Positions 42,012-50,158 of a DNA stretch of 64,000 bases are shown here, piece after piece. Below the pieces are notes generated by a model. The model worked only from the letters and a program-made list of their open reading frames with translations, searched no databases and was not told where the DNA came from. Each line of letters begins with the position of its first letter. Positions within the stretch are counted from its first letter, which is position 1. The DNA comes from Bacilli bacterium (lineage in GTDB: Bacteria; Bacillota_I; Bacilli_A; RFN20; CAG-826): contig CAAGAN010000033.1 in NCBI GenBank assembly GCA_900767825.1, forward strand, positions 62,001 to 126,000. The letters run 5' to 3'. The position numbers and the translations under genes were made by a program.

Positions 42012-43097
42012 TTAGAATAAATTTATCAAAACCTGATCAAGAAGCAATAAACCTCTATCACTACATCTAAGTATATTCTTTTCTTGTAGTAAAAGACCAT
42101 CTTTTAATAAAGAATTTGCCTTATTTAACAAATCCGAAGTCTTCTGCTTTCTAAAAATAGATTCGAATTCATCGAGAGAAAAGCCGTCTTCTAGCCTTAA
42201 ATTAGTCAAAAGAAAATATTCATAAAGATCTTTGGGAGTAACTATTTCTTCACTCCTATCATATTCCTTTTTGAGATATGAATTTAAATTGAGGGTATTT
42301 TTATACCTTATATTATTAATATAGGAAGAAGCACCTAGGCCTGCTGCATAATATTCTTTGTTTTTCCAATATGTTAAATTATGAATGCATTGCCTATTGG
42401 ACTTGCAGAATGATGAGAATTCATAACGTTTATATCCATTGCTTCTCAATTTGTTAAGAATGAATTCGTATTGAGAAGCACATTCGTCTTCATTTTCTTC
42501 TTTTATCCCTTTTATATCGAATACGGTTCCCTTTTCCAAAATAAGAGAATAAGCGGATATGTGTGGTATTTCTAAAGAAAGTATATCATCAAGAGTTTTA
42601 TCTATTTCTTCTATGGTCAGTCCCTTATAGGCGTAAATAAGGTCACAATTTATATTTGTTATACCTGCTTCTTTTAAATTGGAAACACATTGTTTTACAT
42701 CATTAAAATTATGCTTCCTACCAAGAAAATCTAAATTTTTCTTTATAGTGGATTGAACCCCTAGGCTAACTCTATTCACTCCATATTTAGCCAATAATTC
42801 TATTTTTTCTTTTGTTAAGGAATCCGGATTTGCTTCAAGTGAAAATTCATAATCTTCTTTTAGTAATGGCCCAAGTTTTCTTAATAAAGCTTCTAGACAT
42901 TCTAAGTTTAAACTAGATGGAGTTCCTCCGCCTATATAAATAGTTTTCACTTTATCAATGCCAAGAGAATCTATTTCGGAAAATAAAGCATCCAAATAAG
43001 AAAAAGCCCATTGCGGGTTATATATAACCTTTGGGAAATCGCAATATGGGCAAATATGATTACAAAATGGGATGTGGATATATAAAGAATCAGCCAT
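42012..43097 (-). CDS. hemW: Radical SAM heme chaperone HemW
   Basis: HemW is a radical-SAM protein related to the oxygen-independent coproporphyrinogen oxidase HemN, and is thought to bind heme. The 361-residue protein has the cluster motif CNHICPYCDFPK (CxxxCxxC), IYIGGGTPSSL and EANPDSLTKEKI. VNRVSLGVQSTIKKNLDFLGR and GLGASSYI also fit the family. It lacks the extra N-terminal HemN residues, so HemW is preferred. lepA-hemW-hrcA order is conserved in Firmicutes; here two genes separate it from lepA. Confidence 0.9.
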   Translation of the reverse strand: MADSLYIHIPFCNHICPYCDFPKVIYNPQWAFSYLDALFSEIDSLGIDKVKTIYIGGGTPSSLNLECLEALLRKLGPLLKEDYEFSLEANPDSLTKEKIELLAKYGVNRVSLGVQSTIKKNLDFLGRKHNFNDVKQCVSNLKEAGITNINCDLIYAYKGLTIEEIDKTLDDILSLEIPHISAYSLILEKGTVFDIKGIKEENEDECASQYEFILNKLRSNGYKRYEFSSFCKSNRQCIHNLTYWKNKEYYAAGLGASSYINNIRYKNTLNLNSYLKKEYDRSEEIVTPKDLYEYFLLTNLRLEDGFSLDEFESIFRKQKTSDLLNKANSLLKDGLLLQEKNILRCSDRGLLLLDQVLINLF

Positions 43098-43360
43098 TAT
43101 TTCTTGGTTTCTTCTTTGGTTTCGGTAGAATCTTCCCCATCTTCTTTCTTCTCTTCTTGAGGATTTAATTCTTCGACAGGTTCAAGGATTCTATCTAATT
43201 CTTCTTTTGCAATTTCCTTATCGGATTTTGGTTTTTCATCACTTTGAAAGAAATGGACATATTTCTTAACCAAAATTACCCCAACGACAATGATGCCAAA
43301 TACAGCAACAATAATTAGAGGTATTGCCCACCCTGGCATGCTACTAGCTAAAATTCTCAT
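43097..43360 (-). CDS. Small single-pass membrane protein of unknown function
   Basis: The 87-residue protein has one membrane helix near the N-terminus (IPLIIVAVFGIIVVGVILV) and then a soluble tail rich in Lys and Glu (EEKKEDGEDSTETKEETKK), probably disordered and cytoplasmic. I do not recognise the family. It starts behind AAGGAG, 3 nt after the Fic-like gene, and shares a base with hemW. Confidence 0.7.
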   Translation of the reverse strand: MRILASSMPGWAIPLIIVAVFGIIVVGVILVKKYVHFFQSDEKPKSDKEIAKEELDRILEPVEELNPQEEKKEDGEDSTETKEETKK

Positions 43361-43363
43361 TTT

Positions 43364-44806
43364 TTATTCTCCTTGTTTTATAGGTGTGTAGACGAATTTA
43401 TTCTTTAATTGCAATTTCTTATAGAAGCCTTGCTCTGCTAATAAATCCATTGAAGTTCTTGCGGTTTCATAGGCACAACGGATGCATTTTTTATAATCTT
43501 GAATGGTGTAATATCTTCCAATTGTACAGTGCCCAGCAAAGAAATATGCCTGCGTCTTCTTTATTGAAGGATTGGTTTCGACAATATATCTAGCTGTATC
43601 CTTGATTTCCTTTTCGCTTAAGCTTGCTCTTGGGACAGATAAGGCCAATCCACCTTCTTTTAACTTTGAAGGATCGATTCTTTCAATCGCAGGCGAATTG
43701 TTCTTTGGAGGAACTACTTCCTTAACTTCCTCTTTTATAGGCTCTTTAGGTTCTTCAATTTCTGCTTTTATTTCATCAGCTTGAAGATTTTCCTTGACGA
43801 CTTCTTCTTTCCCTTCGAATTCTTTCTTTATGGAATTCTTCTTGATTTTGGCAAGTTCATCGAGAAGTGTCGTTAACAATGGATTGATTTGTTCCATCGC
43901 ATATATTACAAAATAGGTAAAGTCCCCACTTTGCTGGATCGAAGTCAAATAATCATTCAATTTATTTGACGGAAGGAAGGCGGCTTCAAATGGCAAAATC
44001 GAAGCAACGTTGCCTAGACTTGATCTAGCAAGTGCCCATTTTCCTAATAGCACAGCCATTAGTCTATTGTTGTTATCAAAAGGCTTGATGTAATCGACAA
44101 AATATTGCATTGCCAAAGCTTTGATGAACCCTTTTTTATTGTCATTTTGTTCAAATTCGAACAACGAATCCATCAATGAATCGATTTCATTAGCAGGTGC
44201 ACTATCATAGACCCTGGCAATAACAGCAGCCGTATATTTAGATTGGGTATTTGTCCTTCTAAAGAAATAGGTTAGTTCATCTGTTCCTTCTAGAATTGCA
44301 TATTCATGACCAAGAAAATCGTATCCATCAGAAATATTTATCGCCGACTCAAACCCTTGAAGAGCCTTAAAATAGGCAACAACAGGAGTTAAATTCGAGT
44401 CGGTATCGCGATAAGTTCCATTTATTATTGCCTTTAAAGATAAATCATCAGCCTTGATGCCTAAGATTTTGCAAGCTAATTGAAGATCTAATAAATAAGC
44501 AATCTTTTGGAATGCCATTTTATTATCTTCATAAATCGAGGCTTTGACGCATTCGATTTGAAAATACATCAACTTAGACTCAAAGGATGAATATCTATCG
44601 AATAAAGGTTGGGTCGAAGTTATACATAATTGCTTCTTGTTGATGGCCTTTAACCCAGCCAATGGTTTCGAATAAGAATTCCTATAGACTAAAATCTTTT
44701 TCCAGAGTTCGTCGATAAGGGAAGAACGAAGGATAGTCTTCAACTCTTGCATCGACACATAATTGTTGTCGGTATAATTTTCGTTAAACTTCGAATTTTC
44801 GCTCAT
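43364..44806 (-). CDS. Fic-like protein with a degenerate active site
   Basis: The 480-residue protein has a Fic-like helical core. Canonical Fic enzymes carry H-P-F-x-(D/E)-G-N-G-R; here the equivalent helix reads YFVDYIKPFDNNNRLMAV, so the catalytic His is Lys and the Gly residues are Asn. A typical flanking FESAI and EFEQNDNKKGFIKALAMQY segment precedes it. A Lys/Glu-rich linker (about 325-375) leads to a C-terminal helical domain (SEKEIKDTARYIVETNPSI) of about 100 residues with a CxxxxC (TIGRYYTIQDYKKCIRCAYE). AMPylation by it is doubtful. It is downstream of lepA on the same strand, 70 nt away. Confidence 0.65.
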   Translation of the reverse strand: MSENSKFNENYTDNNYVSMQELKTILRSSLIDELWKKILVYRNSYSKPLAGLKAINKKQLCITSTQPLFDRYSSFESKLMYFQIECVKASIYEDNKMAFQKIAYLLDLQLACKILGIKADDLSLKAIINGTYRDTDSNLTPVVAYFKALQGFESAINISDGYDFLGHEYAILEGTDELTYFFRRTNTQSKYTAAVIARVYDSAPANEIDSLMDSLFEFEQNDNKKGFIKALAMQYFVDYIKPFDNNNRLMAVLLGKWALARSSLGNVASILPFEAAFLPSNKLNDYLTSIQQSGDFTYFVIYAMEQINPLLTTLLDELAKIKKNSIKKEFEGKEEVVKENLQADEIKAEIEEPKEPIKEEVKEVVPPKNNSPAIERIDPSKLKEGGLALSVPRASLSEKEIKDTARYIVETNPSIKKTQAYFFAGHCTIGRYYTIQDYKKCIRCAYETARTSMDLLAEQGFYKKLQLKNKFVYTPIKQGE

Positions 44807-44876
44807 ATTTTTCCTTGCATGGATTATAAAATATCAGGTATGTCAAATCAACTTATAAACTACTAATTTTAAGTCT

Positions 44877-46691
44877 TTATTTATCATCGTCATCGATAGA
44901 AAGAACGCTCATAAAGGCTTCTTGTGGTACTTCTACCGAACCAATGGCCTTCATTCTCTTTTTTCCTTCTTTTTGTTTTTCAAGAAGTTTCTTCTTTCTT
45001 GATATATCGCCACCATAGCACTTAGCCAATACATCTTTTCTCATTGATTTAATATCGGCCCTGGCGATTATCTTTCCCGATATTGCGGCTTGAACCGGTA
45101 CTTCGAATTGTTGCCTTCGGATAATGTTTTTAAGTTTTGAAACTATCCCTAACCCTCTTTTATAGGCATCTGGACGATATACAATAGAAGACAAAGCATC
45201 GATAGTTTCGCCATTTAGCAAAATATCCATCTTGCAAAGTTCGCTCTTCTTATATTCTTTAAAATCATAATCCAAGGAAGCATAACCCTTTGTATAGGAT
45301 TTTAGTTTATCAAAGAAGTTATAGATTATTTCACTTAATGGTAAGTCGTATTTGACTATAACCCTTGTATCATCAAAATATTCTAAATCGATATAGACAC
45401 CCCTTCTATCTTGGCAAAGCTGCATAATTGGCCCTACATATTCCTTTGGAGCCATAATAGATGCCGAAACAAAAGGCTCTTCAATAGCGGCGATCGTACT
45501 TACATCAGGCAGTTTTGAAGGGTTATCTATTTCAATTACGTTACCGTTAGTCAATTTGACTACATAGTTAACAGAAGGTGCAGTCAATATTAGATTGAGG
45601 TTATATTCTCTTTCTAGTCTTTCTTGGATAACATCCATATGAAGAAGGCCAAGGAATCCGCATCTAAAACCAAAGCCAAGTGCTTGGGATGTTTCTGGCT
45701 CAAAAACCAAGGAAGCATCGTTCAAAGACAGTTTCTCTAATGCTTCTTTTAAATCTAGATATTGTTTTGAATCCACTGGGTATAGGCCGCAATAGACCAT
45801 AGGATTTATCTTTCTATAACCTGGTAAAGGTTTGCTAGCAGGATTGGATGATAAGGTAATAGTTTCACCTGAAAAAACATCATGGATATCTTTGATTTGG
45901 GCGGCTAAATAGCCTACTTCGCCGCATTCAAGCGAATCGGTTTTTATTTCATTAGGAGTTCTAATGCCGACTTCTGTGACTAAATATGTTTTATTAGCCT
46001 GCATTAATAAAATTGAGTCACCAGGTTTTACTGAACCATTTTTTATCCTGATAAGGACTACAACACCCCTATAAGGATCATAGTATGAATCAAAAATCAA
46101 AGCCTGTAATGGGGCTTTTGGGTCTCCACTTGGCGGAGGAACCATTGTAACTATCTTTTCTAAAACATCAGGTACACCTAAACCAGTTTTAGCAGATATT
46201 TCGCAGCACGAAGAACAATCAATACCGATTCTTTCCTCGATTTCTTTCTTGACGAATTCTGGTTGGGCAGATGGTAAATCGACTTTATTTATAATTGGCA
46301 AAATCGAAAGATCATTATCAATGGCTAGATAAACATTTGCCAAAGTCTGTGCTTGGACACCTTGAGTAGCGTCAACAACCAATAACGCACCTTCGCAAGC
46401 TGCTAAAGACCTAGATACTTCATAAGTAAAGTCGACATGCCCAGGAGTATCGATTAAGTTATAGATATATTTTTCTCCATCGCTAGCAACATAAGAAACA
46501 GTAACGGCATTAAGCTTAATAGTAATGCCTCTTTCTCTTTCTAAATCCATAGAATCGAGAAGTTGTTGTTTCATATCGCGTTTTTCGACTGTCCCAGTCA
46601 TTTCTAAAATCCTATCAGCCAATGTAGACTTACCATGGTCGATATGGGCAATAATTGAGAAGTTTCTAATGTGAGATTGATCAAATGGCAT
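44877..46691 (-). CDS. lepA: Elongation factor 4
   Basis: LepA (EF4) is a translational GTPase that acts on the ribosome, with roles proposed in back-translocation and 30S assembly. The 604-residue protein has G1 (IAHIDHGKSTLADRI), G2 (RERGITIKLN), G3 (DTPGHVDFTYEV), NKVDLPSAQ and the LepA-specific C-terminal domain (ARADIKSMRKDVLAKCYGGD, KQKEGKKRMK). Length is normal. No strong Shine-Dalgarno is seen before the ATG. Confidence 0.96.
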   Translation of the reverse strand: MPFDQSHIRNFSIIAHIDHGKSTLADRILEMTGTVEKRDMKQQLLDSMDLERERGITIKLNAVTVSYVASDGEKYIYNLIDTPGHVDFTYEVSRSLAACEGALLVVDATQGVQAQTLANVYLAIDNDLSILPIINKVDLPSAQPEFVKKEIEERIGIDCSSCCEISAKTGLGVPDVLEKIVTMVPPPSGDPKAPLQALIFDSYYDPYRGVVVLIRIKNGSVKPGDSILLMQANKTYLVTEVGIRTPNEIKTDSLECGEVGYLAAQIKDIHDVFSGETITLSSNPASKPLPGYRKINPMVYCGLYPVDSKQYLDLKEALEKLSLNDASLVFEPETSQALGFGFRCGFLGLLHMDVIQERLEREYNLNLILTAPSVNYVVKLTNGNVIEIDNPSKLPDVSTIAAIEEPFVSASIMAPKEYVGPIMQLCQDRRGVYIDLEYFDDTRVIVKYDLPLSEIIYNFFDKLKSYTKGYASLDYDFKEYKKSELCKMDILLNGETIDALSSIVYRPDAYKRGLGIVSKLKNIIRRQQFEVPVQAAISGKIIARADIKSMRKDVLAKCYGGDISRKKKLLEKQKEGKKRMKAIGSVEVPQEAFMSVLSIDDDDK

Positions 46692-46728
46692 AATAATAAC
46701 CGATAAACGGGTAAATTATATATTAGGA

Positions 46729-49092
46729 CTAGTTTCTTTTTCTATAAAAAGAAGAAAGTACTTCTTTAATTTCCTTACTAGAAGTCACTACTTCATAATC
46801 TTCATAAACTCTAGAAAAGATTTTTCGGTAGTCTTCATAAAGGTAGCGATCATCAATTAATAAAGCCGCACCTTTGTCGGTTGGACTCCTAATTAATCTA
46901 CCAACAGCCTGCATCACACGATTAATTCCGGGGTTTTTGTAAGCATAGTCAAAGCCATGTCCTTTTTCTTTGGAGTCATAATAATTTCTTATAAGTTCAT
47001 TTTCATGGCAAACACTAGAAAGTCCAATCCCGACTACAGCTACTCCAATTAGCCTATCATCTGGCAAATCAATTCCTTCTGAAAAGGCTCCACCAAGCAC
47101 CAGAAGACCTACATTAGTCTCTTTTGGATTAGAGGGGAAATTATCGAGAAAGGACAACTTTTCTTCGCTTGTCATTGTTTTATATTGTATAAACATGTTT
47201 GCATTTTTGAAATGGAGTTCAGTCGAAATGTCCTCTAAATAGGCATAAGATGGGAAATAAATGAAATAGTTCCCTTTCTTTGATTCAACAAATTTCTCTA
47301 AATATCCAATTACATCTTTCTTGCTGTTTTCCCTATCTTGATAACGAAGGGAAATCTTAGGGGCAATGATAAGTTTGAAATTTTCTTTCGGAAATGGAGA
47401 AGGTAGCAATAAATAAGGCTTATTCGTTCCTAAGCTTGCATCCATAAAGTAATTAATTGGAGATAATGTAGCAGAAAAAATAACCAATGAACTTATTTTT
47501 GAAAGCCTATCACTTAAAAATGAGCTTGGGTCAATGCAAAACAAAGAATAAGTCTCAGAATTTGAAAACAAGCGATACGCGGACTTGTTTTTAAGAAAGT
47601 AATCTTCTTTTAACGAATATAGCCCGTTGGCTTCTTGATAAAAATCTTTGTAGGCATTTGGATATTGAATGCTATTAACTTTAGTTTCTTTTTTCCTAGC
47701 TCTTTTTAGACTTTCTATCGAATTAAGCAAATCTAAATCAATTTCTTCATAATCGATAAATTCATGGCTTTTCTTCGGACTTAGCAATGGTTTTAATGCT
47801 TTTTCAACCTTACTCAAAGCCCTTTTTGAAGAAGCAAAAGATTTGCTAGTTAAACTTGCTTTGGCCTTTTTTAATTCGAACATTGATAAAGATGCAGAAA
47901 ACATTGACCTGCTCCTATCAATCAAATTGTGTCCTTCATCAACAAGGACCATATATTTAGTTTGATCGATTCCGTCTTCGAAATAACGTTGCAAATATAC
48001 ATAAGGATCGAAGAAATAATTGTAATCCATGACAATTAGATCGCACCAAAGAGACAAATCTAATTGAAATTCAAAAGGACAAATCTCGTATTTTCTTGCA
48101 GTTTGGATTATAAACGGTTGATCAAAAGAGCAATTTGACTTATAGGCTTCAAGCAATGCATTTTTTATTTTGCCGTAATAATTTTTAGCAAATGGGCAGT
48201 CTATCGGATTGCAGGCTTTTCCGGGGAAAGCACACATTTTATCTTTAGAATACAAATAAATATCTTTGATGTCTAATTCATTATCACGAAGTTGACCAAC
48301 GGCTTGAAGAGCGCTGTTAAACCCACTATTTTTGGCAGTCAAATAAAAAATCCTATCCTTTTTCCCTTCTTTATAGTTTTTAACGAATGGGAAAATAGAA
48401 GAAATTGTTTTTCCAATTCCAGTAGGAGCCTCAGCAAACAAAACTCCGCCATTTTTTGCCACAGAATAACAATACTTAGCCATTTCTCTTTGACCTGGCC
48501 TAAAATCTAGATAAGGAAATTTTACTTTAAAAGCAGATTCATCCCTTTCCTTAAGATGATAAAAATAAGGTTCTGAGAACTTAAAATATGTCCTGATAAT
48601 ATCATCGACCTTATTCTTTACTTCTTCATAAGCAAATGAATACAATTTGCTCATTTGCTTGTTGGTCTCTTTTTGAGAGATGTAGACAAGCTTAATCTCG
48701 ATATTATCCAAGCCTTTTTCTTCCATGAACATTCTTGCATAGCAAAGAAGTTGGCCTAGATGCCACTGCTCTTGAGTCGAAAAGAATTCTTCTAAATCCT
48801 CAACCGTAGATTTGATTTCCTCGATTACATATTTATTATTCGAGCAATCAATTCCGTCAGCCCTTCCCTGAAGATAAACAGTACCTTCCTCAACTGAATA
48901 TGTTCCTGATAGAGGATACTCAGAAAGATAAGATGAATTCTTGCTTTTTTGGTAATTAGAATGAATCAATGACCCTTGTTTCATGGTCTCGGTGTTATAT
49001 ATTCTTTCGTCTATATCGCCACTACGCAAAATAGCGTCCACCAATTGATGGACGGATAAATGCAAATATCTTCTTTCTATTTTCTCCATCAA
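46729..49092 (-). CDS. PD-(D/E)XK nuclease fused to a DinG/XPD-type helicase
   Basis: The 787-residue protein begins with a nuclease-like domain (about 1-190): GRADGIDCSNNKYVIEEIKST (with a GxxD...ExK core), QLLCYARMF. Then comes a DEAD_2 superfamily 2 helicase: APTGIGKTISSIF (I), an iron-sulfur cysteine cluster (MCAFPGKACNPIDCPFAKN), VDEGHNLIDR (II), SATLSPI and QAVGRLIRSPTDKGAA (VI). The order nuclease then helicase resembles stand-alone Cas4-like nucleases joined to a DinG-family enzyme. It probably repairs or resects DNA; the exact substrate is unknown. It overlaps the fmt stop by 4 nt. Confidence 0.85.
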   Translation of the reverse strand: MMEKIERRYLHLSVHQLVDAILRSGDIDERIYNTETMKQGSLIHSNYQKSKNSSYLSEYPLSGTYSVEEGTVYLQGRADGIDCSNNKYVIEEIKSTVEDLEEFFSTQEQWHLGQLLCYARMFMEEKGLDNIEIKLVYISQKETNKQMSKLYSFAYEEVKNKVDDIIRTYFKFSEPYFYHLKERDESAFKVKFPYLDFRPGQREMAKYCYSVAKNGGVLFAEAPTGIGKTISSIFPFVKNYKEGKKDRIFYLTAKNSGFNSALQAVGQLRDNELDIKDIYLYSKDKMCAFPGKACNPIDCPFAKNYYGKIKNALLEAYKSNCSFDQPFIIQTARKYEICPFEFQLDLSLWCDLIVMDYNYFFDPYVYLQRYFEDGIDQTKYMVLVDEGHNLIDRSRSMFSASLSMFELKKAKASLTSKSFASSKRALSKVEKALKPLLSPKKSHEFIDYEEIDLDLLNSIESLKRARKKETKVNSIQYPNAYKDFYQEANGLYSLKEDYFLKNKSAYRLFSNSETYSLFCIDPSSFLSDRLSKISSLVIFSATLSPINYFMDASLGTNKPYLLLPSPFPKENFKLIIAPKISLRYQDRENSKKDVIGYLEKFVESKKGNYFIYFPSYAYLEDISTELHFKNANMFIQYKTMTSEEKLSFLDNFPSNPKETNVGLLVLGGAFSEGIDLPDDRLIGVAVVGIGLSSVCHENELIRNYYDSKEKGHGFDYAYKNPGINRVMQAVGRLIRSPTDKGAALLIDDRYLYEDYRKIFSRVYEDYEVVTSSKEIKEVLSSFYRKRN

Positions 49093-50036
49093 GACAAAAC
49101 CTTGCCTTCTAAATAATGGGAACCATTAGAAAATGATAAGCCATCCATCTCTTTCTTTCCTTCGAGTTGGACTTTATCAAGCAAGACAATTCCGTCTTTT
49201 AATTGGACATAAACGCCCTTTTTCATCAAAACAATTTGACCGATCTCACCTTTAATTTCATTAGAAAAGGTATGAGAAGCAAATATCTTGAGCTTAAGAT
49301 TATCAATAAATGTATAAGCCCCAGGAATCAAAGAAAGACCCCTAACGTAATCGTTGAATTGTTTGCAGTTTAATTCCTTTATCAGCAAATGTTCATCTTC
49401 CGGCTTTATTTTATTAGCAAAAGTAACTTCGCTTTCATCTTGTTCAGCTCCAAGAAGTTTGCCATTTGCATAATCTAAAATGCTTCTAGTTGCTACTTTT
49501 ATTGATGCCAAGGACAATTTATCGCAAATAGAAGAATAATTATCATTATCTCCGATTATTACTTCTTCTTTATCATACATTCTCCCAGCATCCATCTTTT
49601 CAACCATTTCCATTAATGTAATGCCAGTTACCTTATCCCCATTCATTATGGCTCTTTGAATCGGGGCGGCTCCCCTATATTTAGGAAGAATGGAACCGTG
49701 TAGATTAAGGCAACCAATTTTAGGGCATTCCAAAACACCTTTTGGGACAATTTGCCCATAGGCCATAGTTAAAATCAAATCGAAATCCATTTCTTTCAAA
49801 AAGGAGTAATCGTCTTTTATTCTGCGGGGTTGAAAGACTTTTATGCCGTGTTCTAAAGCTACTTTTTTGCAAGGAGTAGGCTCTAGTATCTTCTTTCTTC
49901 CAACTGCTTTATCTTCATTAGTAACTAATGCGACAATATTGAAATTATTATTTATGAGGCCTTCCAATACCTTGCTTGATATGGATGGAGTACCCATATA
50001 AACAATTTTAATTTGATCAATAGAATTAAATCTCAT
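49089..50036 (-). CDS. fmt: Methionyl-tRNA formyltransferase
   Basis: Fmt formylates initiator Met-tRNA with 10-formyl-tetrahydrofolate. The 315-residue protein has the Rossmann-like N-terminal domain (IVYMGTPSISSKVLEGLI), GCLNLHGSILPKYRGAAPI with catalytic Asn, His and the following Asp context, and a C-terminal OB-like tRNA-binding domain. The start is in family position. It overlaps the helicase and is divergent from the acyl-activating gene. def is not in the window. Confidence 0.95.
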   Translation of the reverse strand: MRFNSIDQIKIVYMGTPSISSKVLEGLINNNFNIVALVTNEDKAVGRKKILEPTPCKKVALEHGIKVFQPRRIKDDYSFLKEMDFDLILTMAYGQIVPKGVLECPKIGCLNLHGSILPKYRGAAPIQRAIMNGDKVTGITLMEMVEKMDAGRMYDKEEVIIGDNDNYSSICDKLSLASIKVATRSILDYANGKLLGAEQDESEVTFANKIKPEDEHLLIKELNCKQFNDYVRGLSLIPGAYTFIDNLKLKIFASHTFSNEIKGEIGQIVLMKKGVYVQLKDGIVLLDKVQLEGKKEMDGLSFSNGSHYLEGKVLS

Positions 50037-50158
50037 GTTTTCTCCTGCTTCTAGAAAAGTTTACCACTATTGGACGTTTATAGACACTCCGATAAAATTA
50101 TTCTTCCTCTAATTTTGTAAGTAGTTTAATATCAAGGTTAGTTAAAAGGACTTTTAGA

